Virus record (IMG/VR): IMGVR_UViG_3300023284_000531
Location: 1 to 36,598 of that record
DNA: 36,598 bases
Source: a virus
Strand: one strand, 5' to 3'
The translations under genes were made by a program, and so were the position numbers. This document shows positions 29,034-36,598 of this stretch, one piece after another (within the stretch, counting starts at the first letter, position 1; the number at the start of each line of letters is the position of its first letter). Below the pieces are notes generated by a model. The model did not search any database, had not been told where the DNA came from, and worked only from the letters and a program-made list of their open reading frames with translations.

Positions 29034-29606
29034 CTATTCGTCGCCGTTTTCAGCGTCTTTTTTAGCCTGTGCAGCGGCCTTGGCTTCATCAACCGCTTTA
29101 GCATCAGCATCGGCCTTAGCCTGCTTGTCTGCAGCGGCTTGGTCCTTCTTATCAGAAGCTATGTCTTTTTTGTCTTCCTTGGCCTGTGCGTCTGCCTTGT
29201 CTTTCTCAGCGGCAGCAGCTTTCTTCTGAGCGTCTGCTTTCGCCTTATCGTCTGCCTTGGCTTTCTTGTCAAGTTCTGCCTTGGCCTCTTCATCTTCCTT
29301 AGCGGCAGCGGCCTTGTCTTTTCCATAATTGGGATAGGCCTTTTTAAATTCAGCGTCTTCTTTGTCCCTGCCAGCCTTCTTTGCGTATGCCTTCAACTTG
29401 GCAGCTTCGGCCCTCTCTTGTTCCTTGGTTTCAAAGTGGGCGCATTCGGCCTCGACAGAATGGGGCTCGGCACACTTGGCGTAGCCTCTATCTATCCATC
29501 GCTTAGCGCGTTCCGGGGTGGTTTCAACAACCGTACCTAGATCCGGCATACCTGAGAGGTCTTGTATCATTTCAACTTTCATTTTCTTATCTTTGTTGCT
29601 CATCAT
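29034..29606 (-). CDS. Ala/Lys/Asp-rich coiled-coil structural protein
   Basis: The product is 190 aa. Residues 1-45 contain a compact domain (MKVEMIQDLSGMPDLGTVVETTPERAKRWIDRGYAK) resembling the short N-terminal domain of some phage head or tail fibre-linked proteins. Residues about 55-185 are extremely low-complexity Lys/Ala/Asp/Glu helix. A rod-like spacer or scaffold seems likely. The opposite-strand ORF here is a shadow caused by the base bias. The preceding ribosome site GAAAGGCG supports the ATG at 29606. Confidence 0.6.
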   Translation of the reverse strand: MMSNKDKKMKVEMIQDLSGMPDLGTVVETTPERAKRWIDRGYAKCAEPHSVEAECAHFETKEQERAEAAKLKAYAKKAGRDKEDAEFKKAYPNYGKDKAAAAKEDEEAKAELDKKAKADDKAKADAQKKAAAAEKDKADAQAKEDKKDIASDKKDQAAADKQAKADADAKAVDEAKAAAQAKKDAENGDE

Positions 29607-29612
29607 CGCCTT

Positions 29613-30149
29613 TCAGGCTAACTGTTTTTCTGTTAATTGGTCCACTTCATATCCATAGAAGTTATAACATCCCTTATCAGGTTTCAAGACCGCTGATCCT
29701 TCTGCTATTGATATGTGGCACCCGCTCCTGATAGCAATACCACACCAAGCCTCTACGCAGGCCTTCATGGGCTTGTGTGTTTCATCGCTTGGAAGGTAAT
29801 CAATCCCTACGAGGTTTATAATTTTGTATCCCCTGAAAATCGCCAAGGCAATCATGTAGGCCGGGGTAGATGTGAAGTAAGGGAGGCCGAATTCATCACA
29901 GATGGCTTTGATGGGGTAGTTATCGAGGTTTATAATCTCAAGACCTAGCGCCTTTGCATCTTCTATGGTGCCTACATTGTGGTGTTTAGGATATGTGTGT
30001 ATGTCTTCATCATGCATGAAGAAGATTAGGCTTAAATCCTTGTGGTTTTTATAGACGCCGTTTAGGCCCCATACCTCCCCGCTTATCGGGTGGGCGATAC
30101 GGGAAGGGCCAAGGCCTAATATGGTTACTTCTTTTATCTCTTCAGACAA
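29613..30149 (-). CDS. DUF115-like Rossmann/glycosyltransferase-superfamily protein
   Basis: The product is 178 aa from a TTG at 30149, with AAAGGGG 7-8 bases upstream. VTILGLGPSR (residues 8-17) resembles the N-terminal GxGPS loop of DUF115/Maf-type proteins, and EVWGLNGVY and STPAYMIALAIFRGYKIINLVGIDYL (about 91-118) match their second motif. The family relates to motility accessory factors and sialyltransferase-like enzymes that modify surface proteins with sugars. In a phage head operon it could glycosylate virions, or have lost catalysis. Acceptor and donor are unknown. Confidence 0.6.
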   Translation of the reverse strand: MSEEIKEVTILGLGPSRIAHPISGEVWGLNGVYKNHKDLSLIFFMHDEDIHTYPKHHNVGTIEDAKALGLEIINLDNYPIKAICDEFGLPYFTSTPAYMIALAIFRGYKIINLVGIDYLPSDETHKPMKACVEAWCGIAIRSGCHISIAEGSAVLKPDKGCYNFYGYEVDQLTEKQLA

Positions 30150-30170
30150 AGTAGGCCCCTTTAAAGAAAG

Positions 30171-30196
30171 CCCCCGGCGCGTTACAGCACCGGGGG
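30171..30196. terminator. Hairpin terminator within late operon
   Basis: CCCCCGG (30171-30177) pairs with CCGGGGG (30190-30196) over a 12-nt loop. On the minus strand the stem is followed by CTTTCTTT, and on the plus strand by TTTGTTTATTTTT. It is in the gap between the 30218 and 29613 genes, so it could lower expression of genes after the capsid cluster. Confidence 0.6.
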
Positions 30197-30217
30197 TTTG
30201 TTTATTTTTGTTCGCTA

Positions 30218-30700
30218 CTAAGCGATGACGTTTGCGGTCAAGTCTTTCTGAGGATAACGTGCCCCATATTGGATGTAGGTAACAACGGCCTCATCAGCCG
30301 CGTTAGCCATAGTCAAACGTCCACCGGCAAAGCGTAGATCCACAGGGGTGCCTTGGTCTAAGCCCTCTTTCTTGAGCATATCGACAGAACACTCCTGCAC
30401 AATCAAATCACCAACCGCATCGCCCACAACAGCACCGCTGGTTGTGATTTGAACAGTTGTCCCCGATCCATCGAGGAGGGTGTTACCAACGATTTCCAAG
30501 AGCGTGATGCCCGCTCCTGTAAGAGTAGATGGCATGGCAGCAACCGCAAAACCTTCAAATTCTTGCATGTCCACAAATTGCTTTGTAGTACCACCATCGG
30601 GGGTAACAACAGTGGCAGAGGTGCCGCCGGGATCGTGGTCAAACATGAGGATTTTGGTGTTTCCAAAAAGCTTTTGGTAATCAACGAGTGGAGAAGCCAT
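30218..30700 (-). CDS. Head-associated protein downstream of capsid
   Basis: The product is 160 aa, beta-rich with high Thr/Gly/Val, few charges, and FEGFAVAAMPSTLTGAGITLLEIVGN at about residues 48-73. Position directly after the major capsid gene and before a hairpin suggests a decoration or minor head protein made in quantity. No family name is supported. Confidence 0.6.
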   Translation of the reverse strand: MASPLVDYQKLFGNTKILMFDHDPGGTSATVVTPDGGTTKQFVDMQEFEGFAVAAMPSTLTGAGITLLEIVGNTLLDGSGTTVQITTSGAVVGDAVGDLIVQECSVDMLKKEGLDQGTPVDLRFAGGRLTMANAADEAVVTYIQYGARYPQKDLTANVIA

Positions 30701-30730
30701 AGGGCATAGTCCTTTCTAGGGTAAGCCGGA

Positions 30731-32071
30731 TTAAGCCCGGGCGTCCAATTTAACAAAGGGAGAGAGAGTAGAGCCGTTACGAGGCGTGAGGGCGGCTTTC
30801 CACCATGGCGCGGCATCGTTACGCATCCAGAATTTGAACGTGTTTTCATGCTCAAGGAAACGAACATGGATGCTCTCAGCGGAGCGCAAGGGCTGGTAAG
30901 TTCCGTCAAGATACTGTGACCAGTTGATAGCCATGATATCGCCAGTGTCACCAACGGTAGGCATGAATTCACTGAAGAAGATGGGCCTGCCCATGAAAAC
31001 GTCTGGAACATCTTCCTTCAGGCTGGGCAGCAAGAGGGGCTGTTCACCACTTCCTGTGTCAACCTTCACGCGGCCAAGCTGTTCCATAATGTCATGGTTG
31101 GCCATCCAGATTGCGGTCTTATAACCCCAGACCCGGGCGCGCATCTTAAGGAAGTTTTCAAACAACAGGGTATCGGCTCCCTGACCGCCCTCTTTGGCGA
31201 TAGAGATAGTTGCGGGAGCATTGATAACACCCGTGAATTCTCCGACACCGTTACCGTTCAGCTTCTCATCAAGCATTTCAGCGCGGAATTCATCGCCAAA
31301 TCCATCTTCGATGATGGCCGCGACAGATTGAGGGCTGTCCTGCATGAGTTCCTCGGTCACATGGGTGACGCCAGTAAGCATGCTTGCAGTTAGTACGACC
31401 TGACTGATTTGCATTCTTGAGGCCGTGGTGCTTTCAGTCTCAGGCTTACGGAAGACGCGGAGGCCACCTGAAACAGATGTACTGTGGTCTTCATCAACAC
31501 GCGCAGGGATCTTGACTGTGGGATTCCCCATGGGCAAAGCCATGGTGCGGCCCAGTGTGGGGTCCGGTTCGTTTTCGCGTTTCAGGAGAGTATTCACAAA
31601 GCCAACAGGCACCAAGAACCCGCCGAATGGATCGGCCACCGTGGACTGCTCATCGGCACCAGCGGCGGCAAGGATCTTCAGGCCATCGTGCGTGACTTCT
31701 TTCCTCTTGATGGAATCCATAAGCTCCATGAAGAAATGCTTGTGTGATTCAAAGCCCTTCTGAGGGTCGTCAAGAATGTTGTCTTTACCGACTTGGACGG
31801 TGCCCGTAGTGGTTGTCTTTGAACCTTTTGATTTATTAAGAGCGTCAACATCGGCTTTCAGTCTTTTGTCGAGAGCCTCTTTTTCAGCGATGCTCTTTTC
31901 AAGAGCTTCGATTTCAGCCTTGAGAGTTTCCCCGTTGTCGAGGTAAGCCTTGATTTGTTTTAATTCCTCATCACTAACATCTCTACCTTCATCGGTAGCT
32001 GTGTCGTTGATGGCTTGAGCGAGGTCAATGTAGTTAGCCCGCTTCTGTTTCAGTTCGGTAAGCTTGTCCAT
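30731..32071 (-). CDS. HK97-fold major capsid protein
   Basis: The product is 446 aa from the ATG at 32071 (GAAAGG 9 bases upstream); the ATG at 32131 extends into a poorly conserved leader. Residues about 1-105 form a charged coiled coil, the delta/scaffold domain, ending near a Thr-rich stretch. The HK97 fold starts near DPFGGFLVPVGF (about residue 140), with LTASMLTGVTHVTEELMQDSP (E-loop/P-domain region) later. The upstream S49 protease would remove the delta domain during maturation. It is the core structural gene of the late operon. Confidence 0.88.
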   Translation of the reverse strand: MDKLTELKQKRANYIDLAQAINDTATDEGRDVSDEELKQIKAYLDNGETLKAEIEALEKSIAEKEALDKRLKADVDALNKSKGSKTTTTGTVQVGKDNILDDPQKGFESHKHFFMELMDSIKRKEVTHDGLKILAAAGADEQSTVADPFGGFLVPVGFVNTLLKRENEPDPTLGRTMALPMGNPTVKIPARVDEDHSTSVSGGLRVFRKPETESTTASRMQISQVVLTASMLTGVTHVTEELMQDSPQSVAAIIEDGFGDEFRAEMLDEKLNGNGVGEFTGVINAPATISIAKEGGQGADTLLFENFLKMRARVWGYKTAIWMANHDIMEQLGRVKVDTGSGEQPLLLPSLKEDVPDVFMGRPIFFSEFMPTVGDTGDIMAINWSQYLDGTYQPLRSAESIHVRFLEHENTFKFWMRNDAAPWWKAALTPRNGSTLSPFVKLDARA

Positions 32072-32165
32072 TGCATCTAACCTTTCAGATGTTTTAAAAA
32101 AAGAGTTGGCTTTGCGTCTGCAAAATGACAAAAGAAACTAGGTGACTCTGCACCAATGAAGAAAA

Positions 32166-32186
32166 TCTATCCCCATTTAAGGGGGG
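32166..32186 (-). terminator. Weak hairpin upstream of capsid gene
   Basis: CCCC (32171-32174) pairs with GGGG (32181-32184), loop ATTTAA, followed on the minus strand by ATAGATTTTCTT. It lies between the protease stop and the capsid start. It could be a leaky terminator or RNA processing site; the stem is short. Confidence 0.3.
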
Positions 32187-32194
32187 ATGCAAGA

Positions 32195-33103
32195 TTATTC
32201 TTGTTCGCTAAGCCTAATTAATGTTTCGGCGCGCATCCGATTTGTTCGGGCCGTTGCCTTTTCCTTGTCGCTGGTAAAGGATGACATTTCAGCAACGGCA
32301 TCATCAAGAGTTGATATTGAATCGATCAAACCAAGCGCTTGTGCTTTTTCAGCGATGAACACGCGGCCATCAGACACACTTGCCAATTGTTCAGTGTTTA
32401 ATTTACGGCCCTTGGCCACGGCCTCTTGAAAGTGGTCGTTTAAATCACTGACCTGCTCTTTAATCATGTCTAACATTTCTTCAGTCACTTCAGTGCCAAA
32501 GGCGAAGGCGCCCTTCATGTCTCCTGTACTAATGACATGAACCTTGATGCCTTCCTTCTCAAACAAGGCAGAGAAGTCTTCCACTACTGCAACGGTTCCG
32601 ATGGAACCGACTTCAGCGGTGCGGTTTGCTGTGATGCGGCGGGCTTGGGAGGCTACCCAGAAGGCAGCAGAGGCGCCAAGGTCTTGAATATGGGCGTGAA
32701 TGGGCTTGATTGCATCCACTTCAGCCACATCATCGGCCAAATCGGCAGTGCCTGCCACGGTCCCCCCGGGTGAATCGATGTTTAAAAGGATGGATGAAAC
32801 GGCATCACTGGCCGCTGCCTCCCTTAATTGCCTACGAATATCGACAGTAGACGCCCCTCTAAAGAAGAAACCGCCGCCTGCCTTGCTCATGGGGCCTACT
32901 ATTTGGATGACAGCCACGCCGTTTGAGGTCACATCGAATGATTTAGGCTCATCATCGTCATCAAAGAAGAAGGCTTGAGGCTCATTGAGGGCCTTTGTGA
33001 TACAGGCTCCAACTAAGGAAGCTGAACGGGGATCAATCAACCAAAACCCCGATGCCATGTGCGGGGTTGTTTTGTATAAATTTGTAAATTCAAAAAACTT
33101 CAT
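32195..33103 (-). CDS. S49 (SppA/ClpP-like) prohead protease
   Basis: The product is 302 aa. Catalytic Ser145 lies in DLGASAAFWVAS and Lys197 in STGDMKGAF, with the substrate-groove motif DSPGGTVAG (about residues 110-118). This is the S49 Ser-Lys dyad pattern of lambda C-like prohead proteases, which trim the capsid delta domain. It is between portal and capsid genes, the expected position. It overlaps the portal stop by 4 nt. The Asp-rich run FFFDDDDEP near residue 48 is odd. Confidence 0.85.
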   Translation of the reverse strand: MKFFEFTNLYKTTPHMASGFWLIDPRSASLVGACITKALNEPQAFFFDDDDEPKSFDVTSNGVAVIQIVGPMSKAGGGFFFRGASTVDIRRQLREAAASDAVSSILLNIDSPGGTVAGTADLADDVAEVDAIKPIHAHIQDLGASAAFWVASQARRITANRTAEVGSIGTVAVVEDFSALFEKEGIKVHVISTGDMKGAFAFGTEVTEEMLDMIKEQVSDLNDHFQEAVAKGRKLNTEQLASVSDGRVFIAEKAQALGLIDSISTLDDAVAEMSSFTSDKEKATARTNRMRAETLIRLSEQE

Positions 33104-34797
33104 AGGGCCTGCTCCATTTCAAGGAATGCCTTGCATATATCTTTTACAAGGTCATGAGCTAGTTTTAAATCAAAATCTTCTGCATTAGAAGAGAGAATGT
33201 CATCCTTTTTGCTTTCAAACATAGAAGAATAGCGTGAAGCATACCTATCGAGAGCCACCTTCAAGGCTTTGGGGTTGTAATAATCAAGGCTATCAATGAG
33301 TGGTATGAATGACTCCCTTATGAAGTCCCCCTGTTTGGAATAGAAATCAGGAAGCCATTCGTTCATATCCATGCCTGATTTTTTATCACGTATGGTCGCC
33401 TTCTTTACTGCGCTTATTTCTTTACTAACAATCTTCAAAGCAGCGTTTTGCATCATGGGTTTAAAGGTGTCTAGCTGCGCCGCCAGTGTTCCGCCAGAGT
33501 TGGCGCCACTCACACCGCTGCCATTAGCAATGTCTTCAAGGGTTGACATGTTTAACTGCATGAATGTTTTATCAGAGCCATCAACATTGAGAGGGTTGAG
33601 GTCTTCAAGCGCTCTAATCTCATCGGGTTTAATGGCACCCAATTGGAACAGCGTTTTATAGAAAGTCACTCTTGTAGACATGTCACCGCGCAACAAGGCA
33701 TTAATATTATGCTTTGCCGATACGTTTCTAGGGTCATCGACCAAGAGCTTGCGCCTTATCTCTTGTTCCCATCGTGTAATCCAAGGGACAAGGGCGTCTG
33801 TGACATACTCAATAGACTGCTGTTCAATGTTTGAGAAGGTTGCCTTTTTAAGATCACCTATCTTGTGGGGCGGAATCCTGAACCAACGTGCTATTTCTGA
33901 AACCTGAAACTCCCTGCCCTGAATGAATTGGGAATCTTTGGGGCTTACGCCTAGCTGCTGAAACTTCATTCCATTTTCAAGGATGGCGGGCTTGTGTGCT
34001 TTCAAGGGGCCTTGGTGCATCTCAGACCAAGATTCACGAACGCGGGCTATTGCATCAGTAGAAAGCTTGCCGGGAAACTCTAAAAGACCGCCTAGGTGCG
34101 TACCATTTCCATAATATGAAGCGGCAAAACGCTGCTGCGCGATGCTGATTCCCAATGATTCCGCTGCCAATTGGGCTACAGACCACCCCATAATCCCGTC
34201 TGGGCCTAGGCCGTGTATATGTAATATATCCTTAGCATCAAACCTAGATGTAAACTCGCCGTTTTTTGACAGCGGCGCCTCTTTGTTAAACTCTGAATTG
34301 AGGCGTGATTTAATGTCATAGACTATCTTGGTCTGATCCGGGTCGGCTGGGTCTTTTATGCGTTTGATAGTGACCCTTGTAGGGTGGATAATAAAAAGCT
34401 CAACAGGATCATCCCTTCCATTCCTAACAATCTCAGCGTAGCCATTGCCTGAAGCCATGGCGTGTGCGTTCAAGGTTTCCCTGAAAGTCATGGATGAATA
34501 TTCAGGGTTGGGACTGAATCTCAAGAGATCATAAGAAGGGTGATCGAATAGGATGGTGGTAGATCCGTCCTTACCCTTCTCGATTATGTTGAGGGGAAGC
34601 TTGGCAATGTCTTCTGATATGTTCCTGATAGATGCAAAGTAGGCAGACAATTGATTAGCAGAGTGGGGGCTGACCCGAACACCGGACGCTGTTCTGCGTC
34701 CAGCGATTGCGTTGTTGATAAAAGAGTCTATCCAAAGGGCGTCTTGGCCGGGATTATGTGATGCCATCGGGCTAAGTAGGGCTTTGATTAATGACAT
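33100..34797 (-). CDS. HK97-family portal protein
   Basis: The product is 565 aa. The portal core (about residues 45-400) contains ASGNGYAEIVRN, DILHIHGLGPDGIMGWS, and RFRIPPHKIGDLKKATFSNIEQQSIEYV, all typical of the HK97 portal. A C-terminal extension of about 160 residues after MSTLEDIANGSG is helical and Lys/Asp-rich, longer than the usual 380-420 aa portal. The dodecameric ring is the DNA entry channel. The extension could line the head interior or bind connectors. Confidence 0.87.
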   Translation of the reverse strand: MSLIKALLSPMASHNPGQDALWIDSFINNAIAGRRTASGVRVSPHSANQLSAYFASIRNISEDIAKLPLNIIEKGKDGSTTILFDHPSYDLLRFSPNPEYSSMTFRETLNAHAMASGNGYAEIVRNGRDDPVELFIIHPTRVTIKRIKDPADPDQTKIVYDIKSRLNSEFNKEAPLSKNGEFTSRFDAKDILHIHGLGPDGIMGWSVAQLAAESLGISIAQQRFAASYYGNGTHLGGLLEFPGKLSTDAIARVRESWSEMHQGPLKAHKPAILENGMKFQQLGVSPKDSQFIQGREFQVSEIARWFRIPPHKIGDLKKATFSNIEQQSIEYVTDALVPWITRWEQEIRRKLLVDDPRNVSAKHNINALLRGDMSTRVTFYKTLFQLGAIKPDEIRALEDLNPLNVDGSDKTFMQLNMSTLEDIANGSGVSGANSGGTLAAQLDTFKPMMQNAALKIVSKEISAVKKATIRDKKSGMDMNEWLPDFYSKQGDFIRESFIPLIDSLDYYNPKALKVALDRYASRYSSMFESKKDDILSSNAEDFDLKLAHDLVKDICKAFLEMEQAL

Positions 34798-34959
34798 TTA
34801 AGCGCCTTTGTCGGTTGTCGTGTGTAGGTCAAAGAAGATTAAAAGGCCGATTGCTATGTATGCATAAGCGGGATCTATTAAATAGAAACCATACCCCACT
34901 AATCCAAGGGGTACAAGGACTGAAAGCCACCTGATTAAATACTGAATTACTATATTGAT
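34798..34959 (-). CDS. Small membrane protein between terminase and portal (atypical start)
   Basis: A 53-codon frame runs from 34959 to TAA at 34800-34798, overlapping the terminase 3' end. It encodes two hydrophobic stretches (about residues 3-25 and 31-44) with a DLHTTTDKGA tail. No ATG, GTG or TTG begins it: an ATC at 34959 sits 6 bases after GAAAGGGG, an ATA at 34953 and an ATT at 34947 follow, and a GTG occurs only at codon 21. Small two-helix proteins are common at this locus in HK97-like phages. A non-standard start or no translation are both possible. Confidence 0.35.
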   Translation of the reverse strand: MNIVIQYLIRWLSVLVPLGLVGYGFYLIDPAYAYIAIGLLIFFDLHTTTDKGA

Positions 34960-36548
34960 ATTATTCCCCTTTCTTCATAGGCCGAATCTTCGGTGCCGCC
35001 GTTAATCATTCCACAGCCCAGAGCCATGGCGAGACTCACCGGGCCGTCAACCTTGTCAATGGATTTCTCTTTATCTATCCTAATATTCATTGAGGGGTTA
35101 CTCCTGATAGCTATGTTTCCCATCTGCCATCTCAAAACCGGGTGCTTTCTATGTGCAAGGGTTCCTTGTAATATCTTTCTTTCCATGAGCTTGCAGGGCT
35201 CGTTCATGCTTATCCATCCCTGCCTGAATTCAACCATTGGCAAGCCGTCTTTTTCCTGCATACCTACGGCTATCTGCCTGCAATTATAGGGGTCGTACCC
35301 TATTTCCCGAATATCAAACTGCTCTGAAAGCTTCAATATATCGGCCTTTACGAAATCATAGTCAACCACATTCCCCTCTGTCATCGTTAAGAAGCCTTCC
35401 TTTTCCCAAGCAAGGTAATGCACTTTGTCTTTCTTCTGTCTAGCTATCACGTTTTCCTTTGGTATCCAGAAATAGGCCAACACAGCATCATTGTGTGGGA
35501 ACCATAAGACGAATGAAGTGGTATCAACGGTTGATGAAAGATCCAGACCGCCGAAACATGGATGCCCTAGTAACTCATCAAATGGGATTACGATTTCCCC
35601 GCATGCATCCCATGCCTGAAGAGATATCCATCTTTTAGCCTGTTCGGTCTTGGTGTTTAGATGGAGGCGCCGGAAGGTGTTCTCATAGCTTGGCGTATGG
35701 CAGGCCTTCTTATATTCGCGCCTGAAATAGTCCCATCTGACGCTTACCCCTAAGTTTGGGTTAGCCTTTTTCCATATTTCCTCATCGTGCCAATCGTCTT
35801 CAAGATCAGCTTCATAGATTACAGGCAGGAATCGGGGGTCTGGTATGACGCCATCGCGTACCTCTTTGGCATATTTCAGCTTGGTATTGCAGATTGAGGG
35901 GCGGTCATAGTCGGATGTTGTTAGGTAAATGATCAAAGATTCACGCCTTGCGCCTACTGAGGTCTCCAAAACCTCCACCAATGTAGGGTTTTTGTGGGCG
36001 TGAAGCTCATCAATCAGGACACAATGGCTATCATATCCATGCTTTGATTTGGCATCTGAGCTAATCGCCTTGAAGGATGAGCCCATTTCTTCAAGGACTA
36101 TTGACTTTTTAAGTATGTTGCAAGACTCTTCTAGTTCAGGGTTGTTTTCTACTTGTCGCTTGGCTATCTCAAAGATGATGGCGGCTTGATCACGTTCAGA
36201 CGCAGCGGAGTAGATTTCGGCCCCGGGCTCCCCATCACAGAACAGGACAAGGTTAGCAATGCAGGCGCAGATGGTGGTTTTTCCATTCTTACGTGGGATG
36301 AAATAGAAGACTTCTTTGAATCGCCGGAACCCATCGGCATCCACCCATCCGAATATGTTGGCAATCAGCGCCTTTTGACCTATCTCAAGGTCTATATTTT
36401 GCCCTGCCTTGGCGCCCTTTGTAAAGGTAAGCATGTCCTCAATGAACCCAATGGCTCTAGTAGCCCGGTCTTCATCGAGAAAGAATCCTTCACAATCGTC
36501 ATAGGGGTCATAGCCGGGTAAGCACTTAACTAGCTCTTTGATATCCAT
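34950..36548 (-). CDS. terL: Terminase large subunit
   Basis: The product is 532 aa, a normal length. Walker A PRKNGKT (residues 85-91) and Walker B VLIDE (177-181) mark the packaging ATPase. The RNase-H-like nuclease starts at GGLDLSST (333-340, with Asp336) and continues through GYDPYNCRQIA (about 427-437). It resembles the Terminase_1/HK97-type large subunits that package and cut phage DNA at the portal. It is the first gene of the late operon here. Only 50 bases lie upstream, with stop codons in all forward frames on that strand, so the small subunit is not visible. Confidence 0.9.
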   Translation of the reverse strand: MDIKELVKCLPGYDPYDDCEGFFLDEDRATRAIGFIEDMLTFTKGAKAGQNIDLEIGQKALIANIFGWVDADGFRRFKEVFYFIPRKNGKTTICACIANLVLFCDGEPGAEIYSAASERDQAAIIFEIAKRQVENNPELEESCNILKKSIVLEEMGSSFKAISSDAKSKHGYDSHCVLIDELHAHKNPTLVEVLETSVGARRESLIIYLTTSDYDRPSICNTKLKYAKEVRDGVIPDPRFLPVIYEADLEDDWHDEEIWKKANPNLGVSVRWDYFRREYKKACHTPSYENTFRRLHLNTKTEQAKRWISLQAWDACGEIVIPFDELLGHPCFGGLDLSSTVDTTSFVLWFPHNDAVLAYFWIPKENVIARQKKDKVHYLAWEKEGFLTMTEGNVVDYDFVKADILKLSEQFDIREIGYDPYNCRQIAVGMQEKDGLPMVEFRQGWISMNEPCKLMERKILQGTLAHRKHPVLRWQMGNIAIRSNPSMNIRIDKEKSIDKVDGPVSLAMALGCGMINGGTEDSAYEERGIISI

Positions 36549-36598
36549 GCGGCCTGACTATATCACAGGGCCTATTTTGTTAAAAATAAATAGACGGC

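Noticed and set aside
29139-29540. Long plus-strand ORF opposite the Ala/Lys-rich gene
   Set aside because: It is a shadow of the low-complexity minus-strand gene. Leu/Phe/Val/Cys bias arises from reading the complement of Lys/Ala/Asp codons, and it interrupts a continuous minus-strand operon.
30403-31011. 202-aa minus-strand ORF bridging the capsid and next gene
   Set aside because: It overlaps the HK97 capsid and the following gene in another frame, with Ser/Leu/Pro-biased composition typical of frame shadows.
4619-36579. Repeated 12-base word ACAAAATAGGCC near 4.6 kb and, inverted, near the right end
   Set aside because: A 12-mer shared once in this length on both strands is expected by chance; no longer similarity surrounds it, so it is not evidence of terminal repeats.
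1-36598. CRISPR array, insertion sequence or integrase
   Set aside because: No spaced direct repeats, no transposase or recombinase motif (tyrosine or serine type) and no inverted terminal repeats of an IS were seen. The HTH_17 proteins alone do not establish an excision system.

Overview
This window looks like most of the genome of a tailed phage: a siphovirus with an HK97-type head, probably from an uncultured or poorly sampled lineage. Gene density is very high and most genes are under 150 codons. Start and stop codons commonly overlap as ATGA or TAATG. Recognisable modules are HK97-like terminase, portal, S49 protease and capsid, lambda-type tail genes, RusA, NinG, a DUF1376 replication protein and DUF1643. 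These fit a phage of a Gram-negative bacterium, and a lipobox-bearing protein agrees with that. The host cannot be fixed from the sequence. I found no integrase, CI-type repressor, endolysin, helicase, polymerase or small terminase, so the window is either incomplete or those functions are unrecognisable.

Layout. (1) 64-3866, minus strand: about a dozen small genes, including several predicted membrane proteins and two excisionase/AlpA-like helix-turn-helix proteins. They are driven by promoters at about 3.9 kb and 2.55 kb. (2) 3990-4391, plus: a lone RusA-like resolvase. It converges through a stack of hairpins and terminators (4390-4548) with (3) 4567-5557, minus: three small membrane, lipoprotein and coiled-coil genes that look like a partial lysis cassette. 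(4) 5572-17285, plus: an HNH nuclease, a DUF1376 replication protein, then about 35 tightly packed small accessory genes. These include NinG, an ASCH-like protein, DUF1643, three paralogues of a W-ALRS/CCLGVLC family and two paralogous 48-49 aa zinc-finger proteins. (5) 17294-17400: a tRNA-like gene with perfect acceptor, D and T arms but an expanded anticodon arm. (6) 17529-36548, minus: the late operon. Read in transcription order it runs terminase, small membrane protein, portal, protease, capsid, a six-gene insert (DUF115-like Rossmann protein, Ala/Lys-rich protein, LamG protein and others), head-tail connectors, tail tube, G/T chaperones, tape measure, then tail-tip and beta-structured fibre proteins.

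How it works together. Eight intergenic copies of a 14-bp imperfect dyad, consensus TTGACAATCATCAA, lie at the early promoters on both strands. In four cases the copy contains the -35 box, which suggests one phage regulator controls all early blocks. The late operon uses a -1 slip on A AAA AAA to make the G-T tail chaperone fusion. The first 67 bases are an inverted copy of 592-658, so the left end is probably a chimeric junction and the outermost gene may be truncated.
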